The notes: generated from the sequence alone by a model not told the origin. 64,000 nucleotides of DNA from Pseudomonas sp. RIT-PI-q (GCF_001297125.1 NZ_LHPC01000080.1:1-64000); one strand, 5' to 3'; shown: positions 40,906 through 50,893, counted from the first letter of the stretch. Numbers and translations: made by a program.

Positions 40906-41793
40906 CTAAACCTTCCTAGTCAACAACTCCACAAACGCCTTCGCCATCGGCGACTTCTGATCCTTGCGCTGCACCAGCCATACAGCTGAAACCGCCCCAG
41001 GATCGAGCAAAGGTCGATACACAACACCCTCGATGCGCATCCGCTGATACGACGCCGGCAGCACCGATACGCCAAGCCCCGCCGCTACCAACCCGATGAT
41101 GGTCATCGCCTCGCCAGCTTCTTGGGCGAAGTGCGGGCTGAAGCCGGCGTCGCGGGCCAGGCTGAGCAACTGGGCGTACAGACCACTGCCGTAGCTGCGT
41201 GGGAAAAATACGAAAGGTTCGAGGGCCAGGGCTGACAGGAACAAACCCTCTTCACTGTCGGTGACTAACGGATGCTTGGAACTGAGCACGGCCACCAGCG
41301 GCTCACGCATCAATTCCACGACGTTAAGGGAATCCGGCAAACCCAGCGGTCGCATGATCCCGACTTCGATCGACTCATCCACCAGCGCATCCGCCACTTG
41401 GGTACTGCTCATCTCCCGCAGGTTCAGGTGCACCGCCGGAAAGCGCTGGCGAAACGAAAAAATTGCCTGAGGAATGGTCGAGTTGAACGGCGCCGACGAG
41501 GTGAAGCCAATCTTCAGTTCGCCCAATTCGCCCAGTTGCGCCCGCCGCGCCACGTCCGCCGCTTTATCGACCTGCGCCAGCACCAACCGTGCCTCTTGCA
41601 GAAACAGCCGACCGGCCTCGCTCAGCTCGACCCGACGATTGGTCCGCTCGAACAACCGCGCGCCAACCTCCTGCTCCAGCGCCTGAATTTGCTGGCTCAG
41701 CGGTGGCTGCGAGATGCCCAGCACTTGTGCGGCGCGGCCGAAATGCAGTTCTTCGGCGACGGCGATGAAGTAGCGCAGGTGACGCAATTCCAT
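40906..41793 (-). CDS. LysR-family transcriptional regulator
   Basis: A 295-residue regulator. The winged helix-turn-helix is at residues 1-60 (LHFGRAAQVLGISQPPLSQQIQ), followed by the two-lobed effector domain. It diverges from an MFS transporter, the layout of E. coli ynfL-ynfM, so it most likely controls that transporter in response to a small exported compound. A TAGGT-N6-ACCTA element lies just upstream of its own start. Confidence 0.92.
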   Translation of the reverse strand: MELRHLRYFIAVAEELHFGRAAQVLGISQPPLSQQIQALEQEVGARLFERTNRRVELSEAGRLFLQEARLVLAQVDKAADVARRAQLGELGELKIGFTSSAPFNSTIPQAIFSFRQRFPAVHLNLREMSSTQVADALVDESIEVGIMRPLGLPDSLNVVELMREPLVAVLSSKHPLVTDSEEGLFLSALALEPFVFFPRSYGSGLYAQLLSLARDAGFSPHFAQEAGEAMTIIGLVAAGLGVSVLPASYQRMRIEGVVYRPLLDPGAVSAVWLVQRKDQKSPMAKAFVELLTRKV

Positions 41794-41803
41794 GAAAACT
41801 CCA

Positions 41804-41821
41804 TTAGGTCGTAAAACCTAT
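41804..41821. promoter_or_regulatory. Candidate LysR-type binding site
   Basis: TAGGT (41805-41809) and ACCTA (41816-41820) form an inverted repeat with 6 nt between, and contain a T-N11-A pair as expected for LysR boxes. It is 11 nt before the LysR start codon, in the shared divergent region, suited to autoregulation. Confidence 0.5.
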
Positions 41822-41912
41822 CAAACAGGTCGAACAATATATTGGATTGAATCATTAGGCAGCTATATGCTTTTTTCATTGCCTGACTGGCTGCGCCCCT
41901 CCGAGGTCTGAA

Positions 41913-43187
41913 GTGAAAACTGCTGTCGCCCCACTCGCCCATGAAGTTCCACCCGCCGCAGTGGACGATGTCATGTCCGAATTCAAAGAGATCTTCATCG
42001 AAAAAGGCACGCCAGCATTCATGCGCACGGTGCTGGCGCTGTTCTCCGGCGGCTTCGCGACGTTCGCCCTGCTGTATTGCGTACAGCCGATGATGCCGCT
42101 GCTCTCCCACGAATACTCGATCAACGCGGCCCAGAGCAGCCTGATCCTGTCGGTGGCCACCGGCATGCTCGCTATCGGCCTGCTGATCACCGGCCCGATC
42201 TCTGATCGCGTCGGGCGTAAACCGGTGATGGTCACGGCGTTGTTCGCCGCAGCGCTGTGCACCATCGCCAGTTCAATGATGCCGAGCTGGCACGGTGTGT
42301 TGCTGATGCGTGCGCTGATCGGGTTGTCGTTGAGCGGCCTGGCGGCGGTGGCCATGACTTACCTGAGCGAAGAGATCCACCCGCAGCACATCGGCCTGGC
42401 CATGGGCCTGTACATCGGTGGCAACGCGATTGGCGGGATGTGCGGACGCTTGATTACCGGCGTGCTGATCGACTTCGTCAGCTGGCACACGGCGATGCTG
42501 GTGATCGGCGGGCTGGCGCTGATGGCGGCAGCGGTGTTCTGGAAAATCCTCCCCGAGTCGCGCAACTTCCGCGCCCGCTCGCTGCACCCGCGCAGCCTGC
42601 TCGACGGTTTCACCATGCACTTTCGCGATGCCGGCCTGCCGCTGTTGTTCCTCGAAGCCTTTGTGCTGATGGGCGCGTTCGTTACCCTGTTCAACTACAT
42701 CGGCTATCGCTTGCTGGCCGAGCCGTACCACATGGACCAGGCCTTCGTCGGGCTGCTGTCGGTGGTGTACCTGTCGGGTATCTACAGCTCGGCAAAAATC
42801 GGCGCCCTGGCGGATAAACTTGGGCGGCGCAAAGTGCTCTGGAGCACCATCGTGCTGATGATCGCCGGCCTCGCGTTGACGATGTTCACGCCGGTGTCGG
42901 TGGTGATCATCGGCATGCTGATTTTCACCTTCGGCTTCTTCGGCGCGCATTCGGTGGCGAGCAGCTGGATCGGCCGCCGCGCCCTCAAGGCAAAGGGGCA
43001 GGCGTCGTCGCTTTACCTGTTCAGCTATTACGCCGGGTCGAGCATTGCCGGCACGGCCGGGGGCGTGTTCTGGCATCTGGGCGGATGGAACGGGATCGGG
43101 TTGTTTATTGGCGGGCTGCTGGTGGTGGCGTTGCTGGTGGCGTTGAAACTGGCGAAGCTGCCGCCATTAGGCAATGTGAAGGCCTGA
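41913..43187 (+). CDS. MFS transporter, YnfM-like
   Basis: A 424-residue major facilitator protein of 12 helices, preceded by a soluble N-terminus of about 35 residues. The loop 2-3 motif GPISDRVGRKPV and its second-half copy GALADKLGRRKVLW are clear. It is similar in plan to E. coli YnfM, a putative drug or metabolite exporter. The GTG at 41913 follows GAGG at 41903-41906; a later ATG at 41972 is possible. It is divergent from the LysR gene, its likely regulator. Confidence 0.88.
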   Translation: MKTAVAPLAHEVPPAAVDDVMSEFKEIFIEKGTPAFMRTVLALFSGGFATFALLYCVQPMMPLLSHEYSINAAQSSLILSVATGMLAIGLLITGPISDRVGRKPVMVTALFAAALCTIASSMMPSWHGVLLMRALIGLSLSGLAAVAMTYLSEEIHPQHIGLAMGLYIGGNAIGGMCGRLITGVLIDFVSWHTAMLVIGGLALMAAAVFWKILPESRNFRARSLHPRSLLDGFTMHFRDAGLPLLFLEAFVLMGAFVTLFNYIGYRLLAEPYHMDQAFVGLLSVVYLSGIYSSAKIGALADKLGRRKVLWSTIVLMIAGLALTMFTPVSVVIIGMLIFTFGFFGAHSVASSWIGRRALKAKGQASSLYLFSYYAGSSIAGTAGGVFWHLGGWNGIGLFIGGLLVVALLVALKLAKLPPLGNVKA

Positions 43188-43198
43188 CAAAAAAACCT

Positions 43199-43287
43199 GT
43201 GGGAGCGGGCTTGCCCGCGATAGCGATGGTCGATCCAACACATGAGTTGGATGGGATGACGCCATCGCGGGCAAGCCCGCTCCCACA
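43199..43287. repeat. REP-type inverted repeat pair
   Basis: Exact 24-nt arms (43199-43222 and 43264-43287), core GGGAGCGGGCTTGCCCGCG, located between the convergent MFS transporter and hemE genes. Confidence 0.88.
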
Positions 43288-43324
43288 ATGAGCCGCATCC
43301 AACCTCACCTTATCTGACCCACAC

Positions 43325-43355
43325 AAAAACGCCCGGCATTAACCGGGCGTTTTTT
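43325..43355 (-). terminator. Rho-independent terminator of hemE
   Basis: Perfect stem AAAAACGCCCGG/CCGGGCGTTTTT with a 6-nt loop, 13 nt past the hemE stop. A/T runs on both sides allow it to serve the convergent MFS gene too. Confidence 0.9.
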
Positions 43356-43367
43356 ATTGGGTCACGG

Positions 43368-44435
43368 TCACTCGTGATACTGCGCCGACAACTCGTGCAC
43401 CGCGCGCAGGAACGCGCCCGCGTGTTCCGGATTGACCTCCGGGGTGATGCCATGCCCGAGGTTGAACACGTGGCCGCTGCCCTTGCCGTAGCTGGCGAGG
43501 ATGCGCCCGACTTCGGTGCGAATGGCTGCTGGTTTGGCATAGAGCACGGTCGGGTCCATGTTGCCTTGCAGCGCAACTTTGCCGCCGACGCGATCACGGG
43601 CGCTGCCAATGTCGCAGGTCCAGTCCAGGCCAAGCGCATCTGCGCCAGCATCGGCAATGCTTTCCAGCCACAGCCCGCCGCCCTTGGTGAACAGGATGAC
43701 CGGCACCTTGCGGCCTTCGTGTTCGCGGATCAGGCCGCTGACGATCTTGCGCATGTAGGCCAGGGAGAACTCTTGGTAAGCCGCCGCCGAGAGGTGGCCG
43801 CCCCAGCTATCGAAGATCTGCACCGCTTGGGCGCCGGCCATGATCTGGCCGTTGAGGTAGCTGGTTACTGACTGAGCCAGCTTGTCCAGCAACAAGTGCA
43901 AGGCTTGCGGATTGTCGTAGAGCATGGTTTTGGTCTTGCGGTAGTCTTTCGACGAGCCGCCTTCAACCATGTAGGTGGCCAGGGTCCACGGGCTGCCGGA
44001 GAAGCCGATCAGCGGCACGCGACCGTTGAGTTCGCGGCGGATAGTGCTGACGGCGTCCATGACGTAGCCGAGGTCTTTGTGCGGGTCAGGAATCGGCAGG
44101 GCTTCGATGTCGGCCAGGGTGCTGACGACTTTCTTGAAGCGCGGACCTTCACCGGTCTCGAAGTACAGGCCTTGGCCCATGGCATCGGGAATAGTGAGGA
44201 TATCGGAGAAGAGGATCGCCGCGTCCAGTTGTGGATAACGGTCGAGCGGCTGCAGAGTGACTTCGCAAGCGAACTCCGGGTTCATGCACAGGCTCATGAA
44301 GTCGCCGGCCTTGGCACGGCTGGCGCGGTACTCAGGCAGGTAGCGACCGGCCTGACGCATCATCCACACGGGCGTGACGTCTACGGGTTGCTTGAGCAGG
44401 GCACGAAGGAAACGGTCGTTCTTCAGGGCAGTCAT
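43368..44435 (-). CDS. hemE: Uroporphyrinogen decarboxylase HemE
   Basis: Converts uroporphyrinogen III to coproporphyrinogen III in haem synthesis. The 355-residue length is standard. The signature WMMRQAGRYLPEYR (about 24-37) is the substrate-binding Arg loop, and the second signature GFSGSPWTLATYMVEG is also present. The start ATG at 44433-44435 gives MTALKNDRFLRAL, typical of Pseudomonas HemE. It follows gltBD on the same strand, separated by a REP element, an order conserved in the genus. Confidence 0.97.
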   Translation of the reverse strand: MTALKNDRFLRALLKQPVDVTPVWMMRQAGRYLPEYRASRAKAGDFMSLCMNPEFACEVTLQPLDRYPQLDAAILFSDILTIPDAMGQGLYFETGEGPRFKKVVSTLADIEALPIPDPHKDLGYVMDAVSTIRRELNGRVPLIGFSGSPWTLATYMVEGGSSKDYRKTKTMLYDNPQALHLLLDKLAQSVTSYLNGQIMAGAQAVQIFDSWGGHLSAAAYQEFSLAYMRKIVSGLIREHEGRKVPVILFTKGGGLWLESIADAGADALGLDWTCDIGSARDRVGGKVALQGNMDPTVLYAKPAAIRTEVGRILASYGKGSGHVFNLGHGITPEVNPEHAGAFLRAVHELSAQYHE

Positions 44436-44571
44436 GTCGGCATCCGGAAAAAAAGTGCGGGCATTTTCTCAGAGCGCGACGCAAAAGGCACGGTTGCAGG
44501 TCAGCCTTTTGTCTATCGGGTCAATTTGTCGCGGTCGCAGGCGCTAAATCTGTGTTGTTTCGACCGGCCTC

Positions 44572-44635
44572 TTCGCCGGCAAGTCGGCTCCTACAGGTCA
44601 TGCGCAATCCTGTAGGAGCTGGCTTGCCAGCGAAG
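44572..44635. repeat. Imperfect REP-type inverted repeat
   Basis: Arms 44572-44595 and 44611-44635 (TAGGAGCTGGCTTGCCAGCGAA type) with a few mismatches, in the gltD-hemE gap. Confidence 0.75.
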
Positions 44636-44642
44636 CTTTCGA

Positions 44643-46061
44643 TCAGACGCCCAGGTAATCCAGGATCCCTTCGGCGGCGTTGCGGCCTTCGAAGATTGCC
44701 GTTACCACCAGGTCGGAACCGCGAACCATGTCGCCACCGGCGAAGATTTTCGGGTTGCTGGTCTGGTGCTTGTACTGACCTTGTTCCGGCGCCACGACGC
44801 GGCCCTGGCTGTCGGTCTGGATGCTGTGCTGTTCGAACCACGACGCCGGGCTTGGACGGAAACCGAAGGCGATGACCACGGCGTCAGCCGGGATGATCTC
44901 TTCGGAGCCTGGGATCGGCTCAGGGCTGCGACGGCCACGGGCGTCCGGTTCGCCGAGACGGGTCTCGACCACTTTCACGCCCTCGACGCGGTCTTCACCG
45001 ACGATGGCGATCGGCTGGCGGTTGTAGAGGAATTTCACGCCTTCTTCCTTGGCGTTCTTCACCTCTTTACGTGAGCCCGGCATGTTCGCTTCGTCGCGAC
45101 GATAGGCACAGGTCACCGACTTGGCGCCCTGGCGAATCGACGTACGGTTACAGTCCATCGCCGTGTCGCCGCCGCCCAATACCACAACCTTCTTGCCTTT
45201 CATGTCGACGAAATCTTCCGGCGACTTTTCAAAGCCCAGGTTGCGGTTGACGTTGGCGATCAGGAAGTCGAGCGCGTCATGCACGCCCGGCAGGTCCTCA
45301 CCGGCAAAGCCGCCCTTCATGTAGGTGTAGGTGCCCATGCCCATGAACACGGCATCGTACTCTTCGAGCAGTTGCTCGACGGTCACGTCCTTGCCCACTT
45401 CGGTGTTCAGGCGGAACTCGATGCCCATGCCGGTGAAGACTTCGCGACGATTGCTCAGCACGGTCTTTTCCAGCTTGAACTCAGGAATACCGAAGGTCAG
45501 CAGACCGCCGATTTCCGGGTTCTTGTCGAACACCACCGGGGTCACGCCGCCGCGTACCAGCACGTCGGCACAGCCCAGACCAGCCGGGCCTGCGCCGATG
45601 ATTGCAACACGCTTGCCGGTCGGCTTGACCTTGGACATGTCCGGGCGCCAGCCCATGGCGAACGCGGTGTCGGTGATGTACTTCTCGACCGAACCGATGG
45701 TCACCGCGCCGAAGCCGTCGTTGAGGGTGCAGGCACCCTCGCACAGACGATCCTGCGGGCACACCCGGCCGCAGACTTCCGGCAAGGTGTTGGTCTGGTG
45801 CGACAGCTCGGCGGCCTGGAGGATGTTGCCCTCGGCCCCCAGCTTCAGCCAGTTCGGAATGAAGTTGTGCACCGGGCACTTCCATTCGCAATACGGGTTA
45901 CCGCAACCCAGGCAGCGGTGGGCCTGATCGGCCGAGTGCTGGGGTTTGAAGGGTTCGTAGATTTCCACGAACTCTTTCTTGCGTTGACGCAACAGTTTCT
46001 TCTTCGGATCCTTGCGCCCGACCTCGATGAACTGGAAGTCATTATTCAGACGTTCAGCCAT
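44643..46061 (-). CDS. gltD: Glutamate synthase small subunit GltD
   Basis: Beta subunit of NADPH glutamate synthase; it takes electrons from NADPH through FAD and passes them to GltB. The 472-residue protein has N-terminal cysteine clusters (RCLGCGNPYCEWKCPVH and VCPQDRLCEGAC) for 4Fe-4S centres, an FAD motif IIGAGPAGLGCADVL and an NADPH motif VVVLGGGDTAMDC. It lies 33 nt after gltB and is cotranscribed. Confidence 0.97.
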   Translation of the reverse strand: MAERLNNDFQFIEVGRKDPKKKLLRQRKKEFVEIYEPFKPQHSADQAHRCLGCGNPYCEWKCPVHNFIPNWLKLGAEGNILQAAELSHQTNTLPEVCGRVCPQDRLCEGACTLNDGFGAVTIGSVEKYITDTAFAMGWRPDMSKVKPTGKRVAIIGAGPAGLGCADVLVRGGVTPVVFDKNPEIGGLLTFGIPEFKLEKTVLSNRREVFTGMGIEFRLNTEVGKDVTVEQLLEEYDAVFMGMGTYTYMKGGFAGEDLPGVHDALDFLIANVNRNLGFEKSPEDFVDMKGKKVVVLGGGDTAMDCNRTSIRQGAKSVTCAYRRDEANMPGSRKEVKNAKEEGVKFLYNRQPIAIVGEDRVEGVKVVETRLGEPDARGRRSPEPIPGSEEIIPADAVVIAFGFRPSPASWFEQHSIQTDSQGRVVAPEQGQYKHQTSNPKIFAGGDMVRGSDLVVTAIFEGRNAAEGILDYLGV

Positions 46062-46094
46062 TGTTAAAACCTCATCAAACTCTTCAGGCGCATA

Positions 46095-49000
46095 TCACTG
46101 CGGGTTGGCACGGGTGCTGGAAAGCAACGATTTCAGGGTGGCAGCCTTGGGCTTGACCAGCCAGAAACGACGCAGATAGTCATCGAGGTTTTCAGCGAGG
46201 TTACGACCCCATTCGCTGTCGGTTTCCTCGACGTATTCGTTCAGCACGCGTTGCAAGTGGCTGCGATAGGCTTCCATCGCTTCACCGCTGATGCGCTGGA
46301 TTTCCACCAGTTCGTGGTTGACCCGGTCAACGAAGGTGTTGTCCTGGTCGAGCACGTAGGCGAAACCACCGGTCATGCCTGAGCCGAAGTTGTAACCGGT
46401 CTTGCCCAGCACGCAGACGAAACCACCGGTCATGTACTCGCAGCAGTGATCGCCAGTGCCTTCCACCACGGTGTGAGCACCGGAATTACGCACCGCGAAA
46501 CGCTCGCCCGCCGTACCGGCGGCGAACAGCTTGCCGCCCGTGGCGCCATACAGGCAGGTGTTGCCGATGATGGCACTGTCCTGAGTCTTGTAGATGCTGC
46601 CCTTCGGCGGAACGATCACCAGCTTGCCGCCGGTCATACCTTTGCCGACGTAGTCGTTGGCATCGCCTTCCAGGTACATGTTCAAGCCACCGGCGTTCCA
46701 CACACCGAAGCTCTGACCGGCCGTCCCTTTGAAGCGGAAGGTGATCGGCGCGTTCGCCATGCCTTGGTTGCCGTGCTTGCGCGCGATTTCACCGGAGATC
46801 CGTGCGCCGATCGAACGGTCGCAGTTGCAGATATCCAGGGCGAAATCGGCGCCGCTCTTGTCGTTGATGGCCGAGGTGGCCATGTCGACCATTTTCTCGG
46901 CCAGCAGGCCTTTGTCGAATGGCGGGTTGCGCTCGACCTGGCAGAACTGTGGTTTGTCCGCCGGGATGTGATCGCTGCCCAGCAACGGGGTCAGGTCCAG
47001 GTGTTGCTGCTTGGCGGTCTGGCCTTCGAGGATGTCCAGCAGATCGGTACGGCCGATCAGCTCTTCGAGGGAACGTACGCCCAGCTTGGCCAGCCACTCA
47101 CGGGTTTCTTCGGCGACGTAGGTGAAGAAATTCACCACCATGTCGACGGTCCCGATGTAGTGATCCTTGCGCAGTTTCTCGTTCTGAGTCGCGACGCCGG
47201 TGGCGCAGTTGTTCAGGTGGCAGATCCGCAGGTACTTGCAGCCCAGGGCGATCATTGGCGCGGTGCCGAAGCCGAAGCTTTCAGCGCCGAGAATCGCAGC
47301 CTTGATCACGTCGAGGCCGGTTTTCAGGCCGCCGTCGGTTTGCACCCGGACTTTGCCGCGCAGGTCGTTGCCGCGCAGGGTCTGGTGGGTTTCGGCCAGG
47401 CCGAGTTCCCACGGCGCGCCCGCGTATTTGATCGAGGTCAGCGGCGATGCGCCGGTGCCGCCGTCGTAGCCGGAGATGGTGATCAAGTCCGCGTAGGCCT
47501 TGGCTACACCGGCGGCGATGGTGCCGACGCCCGCTTCTGCGACCAGCTTCACCGAGACCAGGGCCTTCGGGTTGACTTGTTTCAGGTCGAAAATCAGCTG
47601 CGACAAGTCTTCGATCGAATAGATGTCGTGGTGCGGCGGCGGCGAAATCAGGGTCACGCCCGGCACTGCATAACGCAGCTTGGCAATCAGACCGTTGACC
47701 TTGCCACCTGGCAGCTGACCGCCTTCGCCGGGCTTGGCGCCCTGGGCGACTTTGATCTGCAGCACTTCAGCGTTGACCAGGTATTCCGGGGTCACGCCGA
47801 AACGGCCAGTCGCAACCTGCTTGATTTTCGAGCTCTTGATGGTGCCGTAGCGCGCCGGGTCTTCGCCGCCTTCGCCGGAGTTGGAACGCGCACCGAGGCG
47901 GTTCATGGCTTCGGCCAGGGCTTCGTGAGCCTCAGGCGACAAGGCGCCCAGCGAGATGCCGGCGGAGTCGAAGCGCTTGAGCACCGATTCCAGCGGTTCG
48001 ATCTCGCTGATGTCCAGCGGCGTGTCCAGGGTTTTGACCTTGAACATGTCACGAATCATCGACACCGGACGGTTGTCCACCAGCGCCGTGTATTCCTTGA
48101 ACTTGCCGTAATCGCCCTGCTGCACAGCGGCTTGCAGGGTGTTGACCACGTCCGGGTTGTAGGCGTGATATTCGCCACCGTGGACGAACTTCAGCAGACC
48201 GCCCTGCTGGATCGGCTTGCGCGGGCTCCAGGCTTCGGCGGCCAGGGCTTTCTGCTCGGCTTCGATGTCGACGAAACGCGCGCCCTTGATGCGGCTCGGC
48301 ACGCCACGGAAGCTCAGTTCACAGACTTCTTCGGACAGGCCGATGGCTTCGAACAGTTGCGCCCCGCGATACGAGGTAATGGTCGAGATACCCATCTTCG
48401 ACAGGATCTTCAACAGACCTTTGGTGATGCCTTTGCGGTAGTTCTTGAACACCTCATAGAGGTCGCCCAGGACTTCACCGGTACGGATCAGGTCGCCCAG
48501 CACTTCGTAGGCCAGGAACGGATAGACCGCCGAGGCGCCGAAACCGATCAACACCGCAAAGTGGTGCGGATCGCGAGCGGTCGCGGTTTCCACAAGGATG
48601 TTGGAATCGCAACGCAGGCCTTTTTCGGTCAGGCGGTGGTGCACCGCGCCGGTGGCAAGCGAAGCATGGATCGGCAACTTGCCCGGACCGATGTGACGGT
48701 CACTCAGCACAACCTGGGTACGACCGGCGCGCACGGCTTCTTCAGCCTGATCGGCAACGTTGCGAATCGCCGCTTCGAGGCCGACGCTTTCGTCGTAGTT
48801 GAGGTCGATGATCGCGCGCTCGAAGCCCGGACGATCGAGGTTCATCAGCGAGCGCCACTTGGCCGGGGAAATGACCGGCGAGCTGAGGATCACACGCGAG
48901 GCGTGTTCCGGCGACTCCTGGAAGATGTTGCGCTCGGCACCGAGGCAGATCTCCAGCGACATGACGATGGCTTCACGCAGCGGGTCGATCGGCGGGTTGG

Positions 49001-50543
49001 TGACCTGCGCGAACTGCTGGCGGAAATAGTCGTACGGCGTGCGCACGCGCTGGGACAGCACGGCCATCGGCGTATCGTCGCCCATCGAGCCAACGGCTTC
49101 GTAGCCTTGCTCGCCGAGCGGACGCAGCACCTGATCACGCTCTTCGAACGTGACCTGATACATCTTCATGTACTGCTTGAGTTGGTCAACGTCGTAGAAC
49201 GCCGAGCCGTGGTCGTTATCTTCCATGGTCGCCTGGATGCGCAGGGCATTCTTGCGCAGCCATTGCTTGTACGGATGACGCGACTTCAAACGGTTGTCGA
49301 TGGCGTCGGTGTCGAGGATCTGACCGGTTTCGGTGTCCACGGCAAAGATCTGGCCCGGGCCAACGCGGCCCTTGGCGATCACGTCTTCAGGCTGGTAGTT
49401 CCAGACACCGATTTCGGACGCCAGGGTGATGAAACCGTTCTTGGTGGTAACCCAACGCGCCGGACGCAGACCGTTACGGTCGAGCAGGCACACCGCGTAG
49501 CGACCGTCGGTCATTACCACGCCGGCCGGGCCGTCCCACGGTTCCATGTGCATCGAGTTGTATTCGTAGAACGCGCGCAGGTCCGGGTCCATGGTTTCGA
49601 CGTTCTGCCACGCAGGCGGAATGATCATCCGCACGCCACGGAACAGGTCGATGCCACCGGTGACCATCAGCTCAAGCATGTTGTCCATGCTGGAGGAGTC
49701 GGAACCGACACGGTTGACCAGCGGGCCAAGCTCTTCGAGATCGGGCATCAGGTCGTTGGCGAACTTGGTGCGACGGGCCACGGCCCAGTTGCGGTTGCCG
49801 GTGATGGTGTTGATCTCGCCGTTGTGCGCCAGGAAGCGGAACGGTTGAGCCAGCGGCCATTTCGGCAGGGTGTTGGTGGAGAAGCGCTGGTGGAACACGC
49901 AGATCGCGGTTTGCAGGCGCTGGTCGCTGAGGTCTGGATAGAAGGCGGTCAAATCCGCCGGCATCATCAGGCCTTTGTAAATGATGGTCTTGTGGGAAAA
50001 GCTGCAGATGTAGTGATCGACGTCGGCGGCGTTGGCCACGGACGAGCGACGACGGGAGCTGAACAGCTTGATCGCCATGTCCTGATCGCTCAGGCCGGCG
50101 CCGCCGATGAACACTTGTTCGATCTGCGGCAGGCGCTCGAGGGCCAGGCGGCCGAGGACGCTGGTGTCGATCGGCACTTTGCGCCAGCCGACCAGCTGCA
50201 GGCCGGCGGCCAGGATCTCGCGGTTCATGTTCTCGCGAGCGGCTTCGGCTTTGACCGGGTCCTGGTTGAAGAAGACCATGCCCACGGCATATTGCTTGGG
50301 CAGTTCGACGCCGAAGGTTTCCTGGGCGATGGCACGCAGGAACACATCCGGCTTCTGAATCAGCAGACCGCAACCGTCACCGGTCTTGCCGTCGGCGTTG
50401 ATCCCACCGCGGTGGGTCATGCAGGTCAGGGCCTCGATGGCCGTTTGCAAAAGGGTATGACTGGGCTCGCCCTGCATATGGGCTATCAGGCCGAAACCGC
50501 AGTTATCCTTGAATTCATCTGGTTGGTACAGACCTGCTTTCAT
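46095..50543 (-). CDS. gltB: Glutamate synthase large subunit GltB
   Basis: Alpha subunit of glutamate synthase: glutamine amidotransferase, ammonia channel and FMN-dependent synthase. 1482 residues. The N-terminal nucleophile is Cys15 (DNCGFGLIAH), exposed if the short leader is removed. The 3Fe-4S cysteines lie in CKYLRICHLNNC, and the C-terminal beta-helix has many Gly-rich repeats. I start at the ATG at 50541-50543, 9 nt after GGTGAG; the GTG two codons earlier is less well spaced. With gltD it assimilates ammonium into glutamate. Confidence 0.97.
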   Translation of the reverse strand: MKAGLYQPDEFKDNCGFGLIAHMQGEPSHTLLQTAIEALTCMTHRGGINADGKTGDGCGLLIQKPDVFLRAIAQETFGVELPKQYAVGMVFFNQDPVKAEAARENMNREILAAGLQLVGWRKVPIDTSVLGRLALERLPQIEQVFIGGAGLSDQDMAIKLFSSRRRSSVANAADVDHYICSFSHKTIIYKGLMMPADLTAFYPDLSDQRLQTAICVFHQRFSTNTLPKWPLAQPFRFLAHNGEINTITGNRNWAVARRTKFANDLMPDLEELGPLVNRVGSDSSSMDNMLELMVTGGIDLFRGVRMIIPPAWQNVETMDPDLRAFYEYNSMHMEPWDGPAGVVMTDGRYAVCLLDRNGLRPARWVTTKNGFITLASEIGVWNYQPEDVIAKGRVGPGQIFAVDTETGQILDTDAIDNRLKSRHPYKQWLRKNALRIQATMEDNDHGSAFYDVDQLKQYMKMYQVTFEERDQVLRPLGEQGYEAVGSMGDDTPMAVLSQRVRTPYDYFRQQFAQVTNPPIDPLREAIVMSLEICLGAERNIFQESPEHASRVILSSPVISPAKWRSLMNLDRPGFERAIIDLNYDESVGLEAAIRNVADQAEEAVRAGRTQVVLSDRHIGPGKLPIHASLATGAVHHRLTEKGLRCDSNILVETATARDPHHFAVLIGFGASAVYPFLAYEVLGDLIRTGEVLGDLYEVFKNYRKGITKGLLKILSKMGISTITSYRGAQLFEAIGLSEEVCELSFRGVPSRIKGARFVDIEAEQKALAAEAWSPRKPIQQGGLLKFVHGGEYHAYNPDVVNTLQAAVQQGDYGKFKEYTALVDNRPVSMIRDMFKVKTLDTPLDISEIEPLESVLKRFDSAGISLGALSPEAHEALAEAMNRLGARSNSGEGGEDPARYGTIKSSKIKQVATGRFGVTPEYLVNAEVLQIKVAQGAKPGEGGQLPGGKVNGLIAKLRYAVPGVTLISPPPHHDIYSIEDLSQLIFDLKQVNPKALVSVKLVAEAGVGTIAAGVAKAYADLITISGYDGGTGASPLTSIKYAGAPWELGLAETHQTLRGNDLRGKVRVQTDGGLKTGLDVIKAAILGAESFGFGTAPMIALGCKYLRICHLNNCATGVATQNEKLRKDHYIGTVDMVVNFFTYVAEETREWLAKLGVRSLEELIGRTDLLDILEGQTAKQQHLDLTPLLGSDHIPADKPQFCQVERNPPFDKGLLAEKMVDMATSAINDKSGADFALDICNCDRSIGARISGEIARKHGNQGMANAPITFRFKGTAGQSFGVWNAGGLNMYLEGDANDYVGKGMTGGKLVIVPPKGSIYKTQDSAIIGNTCLYGATGGKLFAAGTAGERFAVRNSGAHTVVEGTGDHCCEYMTGGFVCVLGKTGYNFGSGMTGGFAYVLDQDNTFVDRVNHELVEIQRISGEAMEAYRSHLQRVLNEYVEETDSEWGRNLAENLDDYLRRFWLVKPKAATLKSLLSSTRANPQ

Positions 50544-50866
50544 AGACACTTTCTCACCAGGCTGCCTCTTGTCGAGGCAAATTTCTTTTCAATTCAATCA
50601 CTTACCATCCGCGCCGAACGTACGCCAGCTTTGCGGGGGCAAAAGGGAGGTCATTGTACACACCGACACAGGGGCTCACAAATTTGACGACGAACTGTCG
50701 CAAATCTATGTCGCATTTGTGAAAGGTTTAAAGCGATATGCTGTGCTAGTCAAAACTTTTTTAATTTTGACCGCAACGACTCAAAGACTACTGTGACGCA
50801 GACACCACAAGGCACGCGGCCTGTGGGGCCAGCGCGCTCTTGCAGAAATTTTGAGGTGCCGGGAGA
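50544..50866. other. gltB leader and upstream region
   Basis: About 320 nt without a gene. A+T rich between 50740 and 50780. It contains a possible minus-strand promoter, given separately, and a leader of roughly 170 nt before gltB. No riboswitch or small RNA was recognised. Confidence 0.5.
50725..50753 (-). promoter_or_regulatory. Possible gltB promoter
   Basis: On the minus strand TTGACT (50753-50748) and TAAACC (50730-50725) are 17 nt apart. The -35 is good and the -10 is weak. The site lies in the A+T-rich part of the gap. Confidence 0.3.
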
Positions 50867-50887
50867 GGCGGCCTGGGTAAGGCCGCC
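50867..50887 (-). terminator. Hairpin after damX
   Basis: Perfect GGCGGCC/GGCCGCC stem with a 7-nt loop, starting 6 nt beyond the damX stop on the minus strand. No T-run follows, so it may act mainly in transcript stability. Confidence 0.5.
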
Positions 50888-50893
50888 GAATCT

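Noticed and set aside
40612..40989. 125-codon plus-strand frame opposite the PemK-like gene, considered as an antitoxin or antisense partner
   Set aside because: Fully antisense to the toxin and the LysR 3' end, no DNA-binding motif, no ribosome site; treated as a shadow.
46446..50687. 1413-codon open frame on the plus strand opposite gltB
   Set aside because: Antisense shadow of gltB with low-complexity, His/Gln/Val-rich composition and no recognisable domain.
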